A stretch of DNA of 64,000 nucleotides from Dysidea avara (GCF_963678975.1 NC_089279.1:23732004-23796003); one strand, 5' to 3'. Counted from the first letter of the stretch, positions 32,721 to 45,006 are shown. Translations and numbers: made by a program. Notes: generated by a model not told the origin, from the letters alone.

Positions 32721-33362
32721 AATAAAAAAAAAACTATAACAATTATTCTATTAGAGTCATTATTATAGCCCATGGTCATAGGCAATAGCTACCTTATTCT
32801 GCCTATATCATGCTAGCGTTGCACTTGGTACTTTAGTACACCACCTCTTATCCTCAAAATTGTGTAAGCTGGTATTGCTACTATTATGCTGGCATAATTG
32901 GTGTGTGCTTGTCCAGCTATGGTGTGCACTAGATAAGTGCATGCATGATGAAATTAAAATACACGAACTAATTATACTAACTTTAATTTAATTTCATATT
33001 GTGAATCTATGCATATCTATCCATGCTGCTTGTATTTTACAGATGCACAAAAGAGCTTCATCTTTTTGACTGTTTAATAAAAATTGTATTTGTGTGTACA
33101 ATATGCATTTAAAATATCCATGCAATATATGATATCAGTGTTGATGTTAATAGTAAAATCTATGAAGGTTTATCTAAGTGCATAATTATTCAGGTAACCT
33201 ATATTAACTATGTAATTTAGTCTTCAGCTCAGTTCTACTGTATAATGCATGGCCAATCAACCTTAAATTAATAACAGTAAAAATAATTTCGGCAACTTTA
33301 ATTACATAAAAAATTAGTTATATATATGCATTATGTGGATCTAACAGATGCATACACACATG
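32721..33362. other. AT-rich intergenic stretch, nothing recognised
   Basis: No coding, RNA or repeat-end signal is recognised. An isolated TATTATGCTGGCATAATTGG near 32883 resembles the interior of the neighbouring hAT-like element. Confidence 0.4.
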
Positions 33363-33370
33363 GTGATGAG

Positions 33371-33803
33371 TAGGGACCCGCCGATTATGCTCATAATTTT
33401 ACCTATTATGCTATGCTGCACTGCTCAAAAATTCACCTATTATGCTTAAATTAATGTTCAATATTTACCTATTATGCTCGATTATGCTTAATGTTCATGC
33501 CTTAGTTCATATGCTTTGCTATTAGTTTAACACTGTATAGAAAGAAAAAAATGAGTGGCTGGAACACAAATAATAAATTCTTGCTGCATGTAAGAGAGAA
33601 GATCGATATACTGTAATAGAACAGTCAGTTTGATGATTGTTCTATTAGAGTATATTGATCTTATTTTGCAATTGTCATTTTTCCAGCAAGAATTTATACT
33701 ATCGTACAAATATTTAACCTATTATGCTGGCATTATGCTCAATGCTTTTAGGTAGTCTACCTATTATGCTCAAAATTATGCCAGCATAATCGGCGGGTCC
33801 CTA
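33371..33803. mobile_element. Non-autonomous hAT-like element, complete ends and 8-bp target duplication
   Basis: A 433-bp element with perfect inverted ends TAGGGACCCGCCGATTATGC and GCATAATCGGCGGGTCCCTA. Perfect 8-bp duplications GTGATGAG lie at 33363-33370 and 33804-33811. The interior has many ACCTATTATGCT units and a larger inverted segment around 33565-33690. The clean ends suggest a recent insertion. A related fragment lies at 55680-55980. Confidence 0.9.
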
Positions 33804-34369
33804 GTGATGAGCCACTTACAACCACAGTACACTCAACTCACAAATTAATGTTACGCTAAACATAGAAAATGCATTAACAATATTTTATTTCAATATTTTA
33901 TTTATGATAAAATAGTAGTAAAATAATAGATACATATGTAAACTGCTTTGCTGCAGCTGGCCCTATGCTATGATTATGTTTAGTACATATAAAGCGTAAA
34001 TTAGTACTCAAGATTTAATGTACATAAAATGTATTTCCCTTAATAAGATCTAGACAATGGAATACTCAAAGTGCATGTGTGACTGGGTCTGTTTGCTTCA
34101 TGTCACGAGACAAATTATCATTATAGCTAACCGGTGTGATCACAAAATTAATGGTATCATCATTCTATAAGATACAATAATTTGTATTAATAGCACTTTA
34201 CAAATGCAGTTTAATATGCTACACTTGTACATTAGAGAACTAGCTAGCTAACAACAAATGGTGATATGAGAATACTGAGACACACACATGCAATACCCAG
34301 TATATTGATTATAGCATATCACCTACCATGAGTATGTATGTTCTTTTTTATAATCTAATCCAAAACAGC

Positions 34370-34610
34370 CGAGCTGTAAAAAAAGGGTGCAGCCCACAAA
34401 AAGCCATGATGAAAAAAGTTGTGAAATCCAAGTTGGCGGCCAAGAAATGGCTGTGATGGTAGGTAAATGTCAAGAATTTTAATAATGACAATTCAGGTGA
34501 ATTTGTATACTGCCTCCTCCAACTTTCACTAGGACTCGGCAACAAATTCACCTGAATTGTCGTTATTAAATTTTTTGCTATTTACCTACCATCACAGTTT
34601 TTGCCATTTT
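34370..34610. mobile_element. Foldback MITE with GTTGTGAAATCCAAG arm
   Basis: The arms at about 34440-34507 and 34541-34610 are inverted copies sharing CTGTGATGGTAGGTAAAT and ATTCAGGTGAATTTGT. The outer part (AAAAAAGTTGTGAAATC) also occurs in the element at 43462-43703. Confidence 0.65.
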
Positions 34611-35009
34611 TACCATTACCTATCACCATTACAGTTTTTGCCAACTTGCTATCACAGCTTTGGCCAGTTTACGCCAACAGTTTTCCAACTTGATATAGAT
34701 GCAAGAACCACTTTTTGGCCCACTGCACTATATGTTTGATAGGTCAAGTTGAAGCAACTAAACATCATCAGGAGAAGATACTTCAATTCCTTGTAAATAG
34801 TGACACCATCAGCAAATAGTTTGACTTTGATGCTGTGAGGAAATATCATTAAGAAGAGAAGAGCCCTGGTGCATGCCTGAAGTGACTGGAAGCCAAGAAG
34901 AAAACTGACTGTTAGTGACAATTTGCTGGTGATGAGCAGTTAAGAAGGTCTTCAATCAATTCAAAATGATATATCATCAGTTATTCTAAGAGCCTCCAAC
35001 TTCAACAGT

Positions 35010-35482
35010 AATAGTGGATGGTGGGTGCTATTATAATGTTCCAGAGATTGGGCCCAATCATGAACTACTTCCAAAAGTAGTGAAGTAGTTGAACGCTTGT
35101 GGCAAAGCCAAACTGACAGTCATCAAGAAGATTGAGTTGCTCAAGGGCAGCAACAAGTTGGTGATGGATGATCCTTTCTATTGCTTTGTGTGGAACAAAG
35201 TACCAATCGGTATTCTGGGAATTGAGAGCCGTTCTGTTTTCTCGCCACGCTATTTACAGACATTTCTGTTGTAATTTTTAAATGTAATTTATTGTTGCTG
35301 ATTTGTTGTTTTGTAGATGTAATTATAATTGTTGTTGATTTGTTTTGTTTTGTAAGTGTTATTTTGTGTGTGTTTTGTTTAGTGGTTGTATGTGTTTTGT
35401 ATTAGGACAGTACCTTGTACAGGCTTGCCTTTTGTACCGTTCCTTCCCTTGTGGTAAATTGATAATAAATAAATAAATAACT
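35010..35482 (+). mobile_element. 3' end of a second LINE in opposite orientation
   Basis: A T-rich segment ends in AATAAATAAATAAATAA (near 35465-35481), typical of a CR1/L2 LINE 3' terminus, and falls between two parts of the minus-strand polymerase. A short open frame at 35089-35274 has no homology I recognise. The left boundary is approximate. Confidence 0.5.
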
Positions 35483-35740
35483 TTGATAATAAAAGAAGTC
35501 AAACTGGTTAGGCAATAGTTATTTGCAATATGTTTGTCTCCTTTCTTGTGGACTGGGACAACATTAGCACTGATCCAGTCTAATGGCAGCTTCCCAGATG
35601 AGAGTGATGGCTGAAACAATTGTGCCAGTAAAGCTGCAATAAATTCAGTGCCCAACTTCAGTAAACGTGAAGGAAGTAAATCTGGGTCACAGACCTTGTC
35701 ACACTGTAAAGCAATTAACTCCTAATATGAATCCTTATAT

Positions 35741-36061
35741 CAGGGGCGGATCCAGAGTTTGGAAAGAGGGGGGGGGGGGGCACCTTGCTGAAAAAAAGTT
35801 GAAGAGCAAAAAAAAAAAAAAAAAAAAAAGGTCACAACAATAATAGCTAGTTATCCTTTACCAAATATATTCTATCACGTATGTTATGTAAAATAAAATT
35901 CTTATTTATAGCTTCATAGGTAAGCTACACTGCCTCATGAACATTGTGACTGCTTTATTAGAGTAATTGACTGCTCTATTAGAGTATCTCGATCTTGTAT
36001 GCAATTTCTTGAGGGGGGGGGGGGGATTTGCCCCAAATGCCCCATCCTGGATCCGCCATTG
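35741..36061. mobile_element. MITE of the CAGGGGCGGATCCAG family
   Basis: A 321-bp element with ends CAGGGGCGGATCCAG and the inverted CTGGATCCGCCATTG, flanked by TTATAT direct repeats (35735-35740, 36062-36067). The interior holds GACTGCTTTATTAGAG and GACTGCTCTATTAGAG motifs and G-rich tracts. It is inserted in the LINE remnant. Confidence 0.8.
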
Positions 36062-36475
36062 TTATATAGCAGTAAAATGAGGGTGGTGAATAGATAAATT
36101 AATATTCTTTCAACATTGGAACTTCAGAACCATCATCAGCAGTAAACACTGGGCTAAAATAGACATTAAATGCCTCTACCATCAGTTATATTGTCATTGT
36201 ATTTGTTGTGGAGCAAAGTTGGTACAGCTGAATGGCTCCCATTAAGCCATCTCCAGAATGGCTTAAGGAATTCAGAATATTCCTTAGATAAGGTGGAACA
36301 TGTGTATCAGTGACCTGACGTGTTCTAGAGTTACTAACCTGTTTATATATACCTGGATATAATCACACAGAAGTTGGCGATTTAACCATACATGTAGAAT
36401 GTGTATATACGTGTGTTCTTTTTAACACTTTTTAAAATGCCACACTTTTTGAGAATATAACCGAGTCATTGATGC

Positions 36476-36700
36476 TATTTATTTATTTATTAATGCTTTA
36501 CAGCACAAGTGCTGAAGGACTGTAGGACACCTGGTCCTACAGCCTGCTCAAAGACTTTAGCTACTTAGACTTTAACTACTTAAGGTGTGTTTGAAAAGTT
36601 GGAGAAAGGAGAAAAAATCCATGACTGGACCTAGGTAGCCTCGAACCTGCAGCCATCCGATTTACGCTATAATTATAGTGTGATGACTATTACCATGTAG
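36476..36700 (-). mobile_element. tRNA-related SINE candidate
   Basis: On the minus strand a pol III B-box-like GGTTCGAGGCT (36635-36645) lies in the head. A unique body (GGCTGTAGGACCAGGTGTCC) follows, then a TAATAAATAAATAAATA tail at 36474-36493. The A box is not convincing. Confidence 0.5.
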
Positions 36701-37410
36701 TGTGAAGTGAAACTCAGCCATTAGCTTCACTGCTATAATGTAATCCAGTAGCACTGTTACATGACAACAAAAATTTCCCACAGTGATGAGTGCATGTAAT
36801 AGCTCCTAGTGTCATCCCGGCTCTTTTACACATAACAAGAGTAATAAAGAAGTCATACCTTGCCCATGGAGAGTGGGAGAGGATGATAATAATGATGTCA
36901 TACACATGTACATCGTGTAATATGGCTTCCTCCATATGACATTAGTGAATTCAAAAGTATGCATTATGTGCAGTGGGTGGTTTACTTTCAAGGTTTAGTA
37001 ATTATCTGTCAATTTTCTGTTTCTTTTCATAGACATCAGTGTCTATCTTTTTATTTGGTTTGTTGCCACCCCTTCTTGATATCATGAGCAAGGGTTTCTG
37101 GAGTACAGGAACAGCCTGTGAACTTCAGTAGCTAAACTTGAACAGGTGAACCTTGTATGTACTTGGCCCTGGCATGTTCAAGCATGTTCAACCTCTTCAT
37201 GCTTGTCATCAAGGAACTGATTAGCCCTTTCTGGGAGTCTTAACAGCTAGCTAGTATATTCAAGTTACCATTTGGTCTGGAGTAAATTTCATAAGTATAT
37301 GCAGAAGAAGTATGGCCCATCTAAGATTTAAGATTGGGTATGTTTACTAGGCACAGTGGGCAGTCAGCTCAGCTGGTTTGCCTAGAGGTAATGAAAACTC
37401 CAAATACTTA
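36701..37410. other. Intergenic stretch, nothing recognised
   Basis: No open frame with recognisable homology, no terminal repeats and no RNA gene is seen here. Confidence 0.4.
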
Positions 37411-37616
37411 GTACAACTATATACTTTGAAGTCTGCTTTCAGTTGAGTCTGCATGATTAAACAATAAACTTTTCCTTGAATTACAAGAAAAGTATATTGA
37501 AAAATATTACAGTAAAAACTGGACCGAAATATGTAGCACAACTATATCCTTTGAAGTCTGCTTGCTGTATGATTAAGCAATAAAGAATTATATACAAGAA
37601 AGGTATTGAAATATTT
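37411..37616. repeat. Tandem duplication of about 90 bp
   Basis: The blocks 37411-37507 and 37536-37616 are diverged direct copies sharing ACTTTGAAGTCTGCTT, GCATGATTAA.CAATAAA and ACAAGAAA, about 120 bp apart. Confidence 0.65.
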
Positions 37617-38142
37617 GACCCTGCATTAAACAGTATCATCCTAATGCATGCTGTGATGAATACGTAGAACTAAATTTATTGCTGTCAGCACTTTAAAGCT
37701 ATCTGCAAAACAAAAGTATATCATGTGTTGTGAGTGGAATAAAAAAGAAGAAAATTGTTTCAGTGATGCATAATATGCTGTGGTCTCTGACTCTGTGTCT
37801 TGGCCAAAGATTGGACACTTGAAGAATTGGATGACAAATTATTCTCAGAGTTCCCTCAAAATAAGCCAATTTGTATATATGTATAGAATGCTATATAGCA
37901 GTTCAGCTCATGCATATTAATGCTAGGTAGCTATAGCCAGTAAAACTTATTTGTATACCTCTGCATCATGTTAGCTACAGGTTACAAAAAGAAAAATCAA
38001 GCTATAAAGTACAATATCAGAAAAGAAACATAGTCAATACACTAAATTAGCAATATACCGCAATACATGCTTGTTGTAATACATATGCTTTCAAAATAAT
38101 ATCAGCGCATGTGTGTTTTGTTAGCATTTCAAATGAAAGGTA

Positions 38143-41100
38143 TCATTTATCAGCAGCAGTAATCCTATCCAACTGTACAAGAACATCATACATTGTAGGT
38201 CTGTCACTTGACTGTTGTTTGGTGCAGCTGGTGACCAGTTGATAATACTGTGGATATTGTTGTTGGACTTGTGCTTTAAGGGTGTCCACCTTTTGAAATG
38301 GATGAGTTTTAGTGAGAATTTCAATCATGACAACTCCAAAACTGTACACATCCATCTTGGGAGAACATTTTCTAAAATCAGCAGCTTCAGGAGCTCCATA
38401 TGCCATAGCTCCATGACCTCCAGTGGATGATTGTTGCTGTATCTTAGCAGTACCCAAGTCTCCCAGTTTGGCCAGCCACTCACCATTGTAAAGTACCTTC
38501 AGTAACACATTGGCACTACTCACATCACGATGGATTACTGGATCTGGTCTGGTATGTAAGAAATGAATTGCTTTAGCAACATCATGGAGAATACCCAGCA
38601 CTTGGCGATCAAGGATATGTCTTTGCTCATAAGCTTTTCTCAGGTTGACATCCATCAGTTCCATCAAGATAACTGGAGCACCTTCCATTGTAGCTCCTAA
38701 GAAAGTGACAATATTCTCATGTTGACATATGAGTGCCATATCCATCTCTCGTTTGAACAATTCCTTTGTTTCATGAGAAGTGATCACATTATGAAGACAC
38801 TTGACAGCAACAGTGACTCCACGGAATGTAGCCTCATGGACAGTAGCCCAAGCTCCTCTGCCAATTTCCTTCCCAATTGCAAACTGATCATGTGAGACAG
38901 CCCATAACCTACTAGAGGTAATCATTGACTGTATACCCAATAACTGTTGTTGAGTGAGAGATAGTTTGTCCTGCAAATAAAAATTGAGGGCTTTTAACTC
39001 TTTATTGCTTTTGTGAACATCGTTCAAAGTGGAATTCATTCTTTGGATGTTGTCTGTATTTGATTTGACCATTTCTTCCAAAGTTATGACTTTTCCCGCT
39101 ATCTCATTTGTATCCTCTTGTAGTTTAGTAATTGTATTACTAGCGGAAATCTTTTGGTCATCATGATCTACTTTTAACTGTTTCACTTGTTTATCTAGGC
39201 TTTGAAAGTTTTGATGCATTTTCATTAGAGTATTTTTTAATCCAGTAGAGGTGGATGAATGTTCTTTCTCACCCATTTTTGACTGGCTACTTGCTTTTTG
39301 TTTTTCATAAGACTTGGCCGCCTGTAGATCACTTCCTGCTTCCAGTGGCTCATTGCAAGTTTTTGTAGGTTCTTGTGTTGGAAAAGATGTATCTTTCTCT
39401 TGAGAGCTTCCCTTGTTCATTGATGCATCTTCTTTTATGACACAATCATAAGGCAAGAACAACTGGACATCTGCACCCAGCTGTTCATTGGAAGGTTTAA
39501 AGTAGTGATTCATCCCAACTTCACGTTTAGGGTAGCTATTCAGATTCACTGCAACATCCTATAGCAATTGAACAATTAGCGCAACACATAATTATCAGCA
39601 TACTATATAACAACAGAAAAAAATTAATGTGTACGACTGGGTACAGTAACACTTAATATTAACTAGGACCATGATCATGACCGTTTTACCACAAAAATAT
39701 CAACTTTCAACTACATCTCAATGACTTGGTGGCATTGGTTAGGTGCCTATACTTTATAACAATTTAAAATATATCTAAAATGATCGTGAAAAGCCAATTT
39801 TCTGCTGCTTGAGCAAATGATGATTTCAGAAAAGTGTGGAGAAAATTGACTGTGGCTATGGCTGCAATTTGAAACTTAATTTGCTTTGAATGCCACAATA
39901 ACTAATGTTTACCTTATTCCAAAGTGATACCTAAATTGTTACTAGCTTTATCTCATATTAGAAAACAAATCTGGACCTAGTGTGATGTAGCTGAGCTTAT
40001 AAGAATCAGGTACTGTGTTTTAATTATTTATGCAAAAATAGCCAAGGTGTAAAAAAGGTTGGGTGAAAAAAGTGTGAAATCAACAATACTTTATAAATGT
40101 ACAAGTGTGATAACTTACAGTTTCTATACCAACAATATTTCCTTTTGGACCAGTACCTCTACCACTCCATCGCACAGTCCCCATGACTAAATCTTCAGTA
40201 TTATTCACAACTGACACCCTGTCACCTCTTTTGAATTGCATGGGATGATGCTGATGTTGTTCTATTGGTTGTTGAAGCTGAAGTGCTTGTTTAGATTTGG
40301 AGGAAGTGATACCAGGTGTTGACATGCTGACAGTAGGGTGAAGTGATAACTTATCCAATGCTACAAATACTGCACAATTTTTCTCACAATTGAAATATTC
40401 CTTCCCCCGAAAATATCCATCACTTGAACCACGACTCTTGTGTTCCTGTGTGCAACAGCATAACTTATAATTCATTGGTATAGCAACAGGGGGTTATGAG
40501 GACTAGAGCCCCTCTACTTTTATTTTAAAGAAGGCTTAGCCCATTCTATATGTAAGATTGAGATACTCCTGTACCAATAGAGCAGTCAGTTACTCGAACA
40601 CTAAAAGCAGTCTTAAAACATTCATATGTTATTTTCAAATAAATTAGTAACCAAATTCAATTTCAGAATTCTAAATTTTTCTGTGGGAACATACCCTAGG
40701 CCCCATATTAGAGCATGCTTTACATACTGAGAGTCAAGGAACATTGCATGTGCAAATTGAATCAACCACTTACCATCATTCTTACTGCCCTCACTTAAAA
40801 TTTTGTTGCTACATCCCTACTTTAATTGAAATGAAAAAAAAAAATTGCTCATAAGTAGCTAGCTACAAAATTAACTCCAAGATGAAAGCCAATTACTTAT
40901 AGTGATAATAACAATGAGTGAACACAATGGAATGCTCTGGATGATAAGGCATATACAAGCTAGTTACAATGAATTTTTTTTAATGATGAACACTCTAGAA
41001 TCTGAGTTATCTTATGAAAGTTGCTGTTGTACTAAGGTTGTCCTTTTCATTGGTAAAACTGTATTGCTATAGATGTGATGGACCTCAAGCTGTCCTTTAT

Positions 41101-41884
41101 GGAATGATTAAATACACATTGTAATTTTACATCAAAAGGAGTTCATCAGCCAACAATATGCATCTTTTGACTTGATCCGCCCAAGTACGGTACTGTAGCT
41201 ACTGAGAAAATGGCTTTAACCTTATGCAAAAGACAGTGATGAATTTATATAATTGGTTCACTGAAGCCAAATTGAATTGATTTTCACTATTATAATAGTT
41301 CATTGGTTAAATGTTAAGCAGTAGCATCAAACTGACAGTTTTACTTACGAAATTAAAGATTGTTATACAGTCATATATGATTGTAATCTATTCAATAAAG
41401 GATTCTTTACTGATAGACATACAAATAAAATTGAACATACCATTAATTCAATGCCAAATCGTGTTCCTTTCTCACCAGACAACTCTCCACAGTATCGTAC
41501 AATGCCCTTAATAGTGTTGGGAATACTAGTAATTGCTACATATACTTCAGAGCCCTTTGTAAGCTCCTCAGCCCATTCCAACTTGTTTTTTGCATTATGC
41601 CTATCAATAACACTATCTATTGCAAGTAGAAGTTCCTTTTGCTGACCATTTAACAAATGCACATCTTCGTCATCACAGTGTACAGCAATAGTCTGATCTT
41701 CGTGACATTTAAAATTCAACTGTGGTCCAGTGGCAACTTGATGTTTCAGTTTCTTAACTTCACTAGGTGATAAAGCAATTAGTAATTCCCCTTTGTTAAC
41801 ATATTTCTCAGTAAAGCCTGTGGATATTTCACTCTTTTTATGTCCATTTACATCTTTAAGTAGCACAGCATATGGTAGCGTCAT
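38143..41884 (-). CDS. CYLD-like CAP-Gly / coiled-coil / TKL protein kinase (copy A)
   Basis: Three minus-strand coding exons, 41441-41884, 40119-40445 and 38143-39558, encode 728 residues. Residues 1-110 include LLLAIDSVIDRHNAKNKL, resembling the CYLD N terminus (LLLAITNCEERF). CAP-Gly 1 (about 110-187) contains KGIVRYCGEL, RFGIEL, YFRGKEYF and CEKNCAVFVALDKL, close to CYLD CDEDCGVFVALDKL. A second, shorter CAP-Gly-like unit starts near 219 (KRGDRVSV, GTVRWSG, GIET). A coiled coil spans about 363-470 and a kinase about 483-722: GRGAWATV, K510 in VAVK, catalytic D602 in HRDVSSANVL, D624 in DLG, and APE. All catalytic residues are present, so an active Ser/Thr or dual-specificity kinase is predicted. 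The exon at 41441 has an acceptor just before the ATG, so an upstream leader exon exists. No CYLD peptidase domain is seen. Confidence 0.88.
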
Positions 41885-41886
41885 TT

Positions 41887-42413
41887 CTGCAAATAGAATA
41901 TACATAGCTTATATACATGTTTTTAAAATACCACTTTAACATCTAAACAGATATAGAGAATACCATATCTAAAACAAATGTAAGTGTGCAATTCATGATA
42001 TCCAATATGTACGTACATTTGTGTCAAACAGCTTTTATAGCTACAGCATTTCACATTGGCAGTATGTAGACCTACACACCAATATAATTCAACTATTAAA
42101 TACAAAGCCGTAGGCCCATAGAGCATGAAAAGCACATGAAGTACCAGCTGCAGTACTGCATTGTATTGTAGTTCAGTAAAGGTGGTACCACATAAATAGT
42201 TTGAGTCATTGGCATTGACTCAATTAACAGAAATGATGTCTTTAATTTCTGTATCAGATATGCAGATTAGTCATGCTTGAATTTGATTAGCAACACTGAT
42301 ATGTCCCAGGTATCCAGCACCCCTTGCCACCATCCCTTCACTAGATGTTGAAGTGCTAGCCAAAAGAAAGACAGAAAATTAAATGGATTAAGGGAAAGGT
42401 ACCTGACCTTCTA
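41887..42413. other. Upstream region of copy A, nothing recognised
   Basis: It must contain the leader exon and promoter of the kinase gene at higher coordinates, but no donor site or TATA box stands out. Confidence 0.35.
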
Positions 42414-42901
42414 TCAGAGCAATGTCAAGAGCCCTATGGTTAACTGGGCAGAGCCACTATGGGAGCGTGCTCCCCTGAGACAAGTAATTGCTGAATGCAG
42501 CAGCAAAAAACTAAGGCAACAGTGTAGCCAGGTCATAACACTACTGTAAGGAGCACCCCTTTTCAAAGACAACAAATAGGCCAGACCTTTGTAAACAACA
42601 TTACTGTACCCATTCATTCCACCAAATGTGGAAAACACTAACGGTAAAAAAGATCCCATCTCAACTTCTCTGATCCTTTGCTAATACTTTTTGCATTTCT
42701 CCTTCTCAAATCGCCAATACAGTGAAGACACTGGAGTGGTGCAGTATGATGAGGCAGTTGGGTTAAAAACCTTAACATCAAAAAAAGCCCTTTGGTGTTG
42801 GCCACCCCAGAACCTATCAGCTGAGACATCCAAACGACCCCATCCTCAGCAATTTCTGTTGAGAATGTGAGTGTTTCACTGATATGTACCACTATATACA
42901 A
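42414..42901 (-). mobile_element. LINE-associated fragment
   Basis: Two minus-strand frames give SGVANTKGLFLMLRFLTQLP, FYR then MGSFLPLVFSTFGGM and MTWLHCCLSFLLLHSAITCL. These resemble a block found after the polymerase in some animal LINEs (GSFxPLVFSTxGG..., CxLSFxLLRSAIxCxRG). It is broken, with no ends seen. The family assignment is from memory. Confidence 0.55.
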
Positions 42902-43461
42902 TTATGCAAGTGATTGTTGCACCCATCATTCCACATCCCTATTACAGTCTGTCCAAAGATCCTTACATCATGTATATAGCTACATCCAGGGAGAATGCTA
43001 GCATAGCAAAGGTCACTGAGCATATATCAGCTGATCATGCATGAGTCAGTAGTATGGTGATGATCATCACATCTAATGACACATTACGCATCTGTATTTA
43101 CCCCATGGAACTATTCAACTTGAGCACTACTGCATGCAACAATTTGAAGTAGTAACAACACAAAAGCCAGTTGCCAAGTATTTCTTTCTTCTTGATGGCA
43201 GATCAGGCCATACCGGGGTATCCTGACAAATCAGCTTTGACCAAGAAACACTGAACTTTGATATTCAGCTCATTTCTGTGATCCCTAATTGAACTTAAAA
43301 TCCTGATTTTTCCTTGTACTGCACTTGAATATATTCAGACAACCAAGATCGAATGCAAAGTAGTAAAGTAGCTAATCAGCAAGCGAAATGCTCACACTGC
43401 AACGACTAATGTGGTAGCACCTTCAAGAATGTGATGGATGAAGTAATGTGCAACAAATCTA
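42902..43461. other. Intergenic stretch, nothing recognised
   Basis: No coding or repeat structure was resolved in this stretch. Confidence 0.4.
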
Positions 43462-43703
43462 CGGATGAAAAAAGTTGTGAAATCAAAGGTAGTGGCCAAA
43501 AAATGACTGCAATAATGTTAATGCTCCCCACAGATGAAATGCATGGATCCAGTTTTCCTCATGGCAGAACCATAATTCACCACAATCAGATCTTTACAGG
43601 TTGAACCCTCATTAACAATGTACCATTGTTAAAATTTATTAGCATTAACATCATTGCAGCCATTTCTTGTCAGCCACTTTTGATTTCTCAACTTTTTCAT
43701 CCA
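43462..43703. mobile_element. Foldback MITE related to 34370-34610
   Basis: The arms 43462-43526 and 43641-43703 are inverted copies (GGATGAAAAAAGTTGTGAAA against TTTCTCAACTTTTTCATCC, and TAATGTTAATGCT against AGCATTAACATCA). It shares the GTTGTGAAATC..GTGGCCAA outer arm with the element at 34370. Confidence 0.65.
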
Positions 43704-44681
43704 TGCTTTTTAAGGCCGCACCATTTTTTTCCCAGCTTGGCTGTTTTTTTTTTTTTTTTTGTGTGTGAATTTTTTAGTGTTTACAAGTTTTATGTTGAAG
43801 GCATCAATCAAGCGTTGTGAAATTTGTACTACCTCTTGAGTAGTTCCTTGACATTTATTTCTTTAACTTGCATGTATAGTATTAGGGGAAGTCATAGTAA
43901 AGATACATGCTGCTTGAAAGTATGGTCTTCGTATACACTGGCACAAGTGCGCATTCATGTATTATTATTATTACATTTCCCTTGTTGTTTCGGTATTCAT
44001 TCTTATACTGTATGTTTAAGCCAGGAAAAGCTGATTCACAACTGCATTTCAGCCACCAAACTTTAGTATGATTCATATGTAAAAATGATAACATATACGT
44101 AGATATGCATCAGTGCACCTTGACTATATAGTCATGAAACATAGCAGTGCTGTTGCTCAACCTTATGTGATAATTCACAGAACTAGAAGAGAAAGTTTGG
44201 TATACACTATAATGTTCCTGGCACTCTTATCTCAGATGAAGCCAGAATATTGTGAGATGATTTGTTACTCAGCTGAATGCTCTAATAGGGTGACTGTGCT
44301 ATCTTGATTGACTACTTGTTAGGTGAGTGGATCTGGGAAAACTGATCTTATCGCCTATGACAGCAGGTTTGATTTTTCAAAGCTACATCACTTTTTGTAA
44401 TACATCAGAACCCTAACCACTGTATATAACACTGCTGCCAGTTGCCAAAACCTGAAATTTTTAAAACTTTTTAAGGGTAAATAAAATGCTATAACATATG
44501 TGTTTAGTATTTAAGTAATTACATCATGTAAATAATCTTTAAAAGTGGCAAATCTAAGTAGTCCAGATCTACAATGTCTAAACTGTTCCAGTCAGGAATT
44601 GTTCTTGGTATATAGAAAGGAAACAATCTTGCCTGTCAGGAATATCTCTGTACTGAGCTTGGTGACCCAAATCCTCCCAGG
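43704..44681. other. Intergenic stretch, nothing recognised
   Basis: A T-rich run lies near 43743-43760. No gene or bounded repeat is seen. Confidence 0.4.
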
Positions 44682-44822
44682 AATGAAATGATGAGCAAGA
44701 CTTGCAAGCAAGATTCTTGTATGGAAATTTCTTACAAGATTCTTGCATGGAAAATGTTCTTTTCTTGTAAGTCGCTTGCAACTCAAGTCTTGCAAGAATC
44801 TTCTTGCAAGTCATTTCATGGG
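44682..44822. repeat. Imperfect inverted repeat built from CTTGCAAG units
   Basis: The arms at about 44682-44718 and 44783-44822 (AATGAAATG..ACTTGCAAGCAAGATTCTTG) are inverted. Further AGATTCTTG units lie between them, so several alternative hairpins are possible. Confidence 0.55.
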
Positions 44823-45006
44823 CTATAAATGGATTTACCAGCCAAAGCTGAACCCAAGCCAAAATCCTAATTGGTAATTAGGTTGTAGAGAGAGGGAACT
44901 AATGTGCCTTCTACTATCTATGGAGCCAACTAATATACTGTATGTGCATGGGCACACCCGAGACCCAAGCAGTCATGAGATGGGACTTGGCTTTGTACTA
45001 AAGGGT

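Larger units (their letters stand above)
34650..36330 (-). mobile_element. LINE polymerase remnant, interrupted by two insertions
   Basis: Minus-strand frames from high to low coordinates show reverse-transcriptase blocks in order: FNVYFSPVFTADDGS (about 36180-36090), LLAQLFQPSLSSGKLPLDWI and VVPVHKKGDKHIANNY (35655-35510), WLPVTSGMHQGS (about 34895), and VKLFADGVTIYKE (about 34815), the last at the position of the FADD catalytic motif with G for the second D. A MITE (35741-36061) and a plus-strand LINE tail (about 35010-35482) split it. CR1/jockey-like, long inactive. Confidence 0.75.

Noticed and set aside
35089-35274. Plus-strand 61-residue frame as a host gene
   Set aside because: It precedes a LINE-type 3' tail inside an interrupted LINE, so it is more likely LINE or unrelated repeat sequence.
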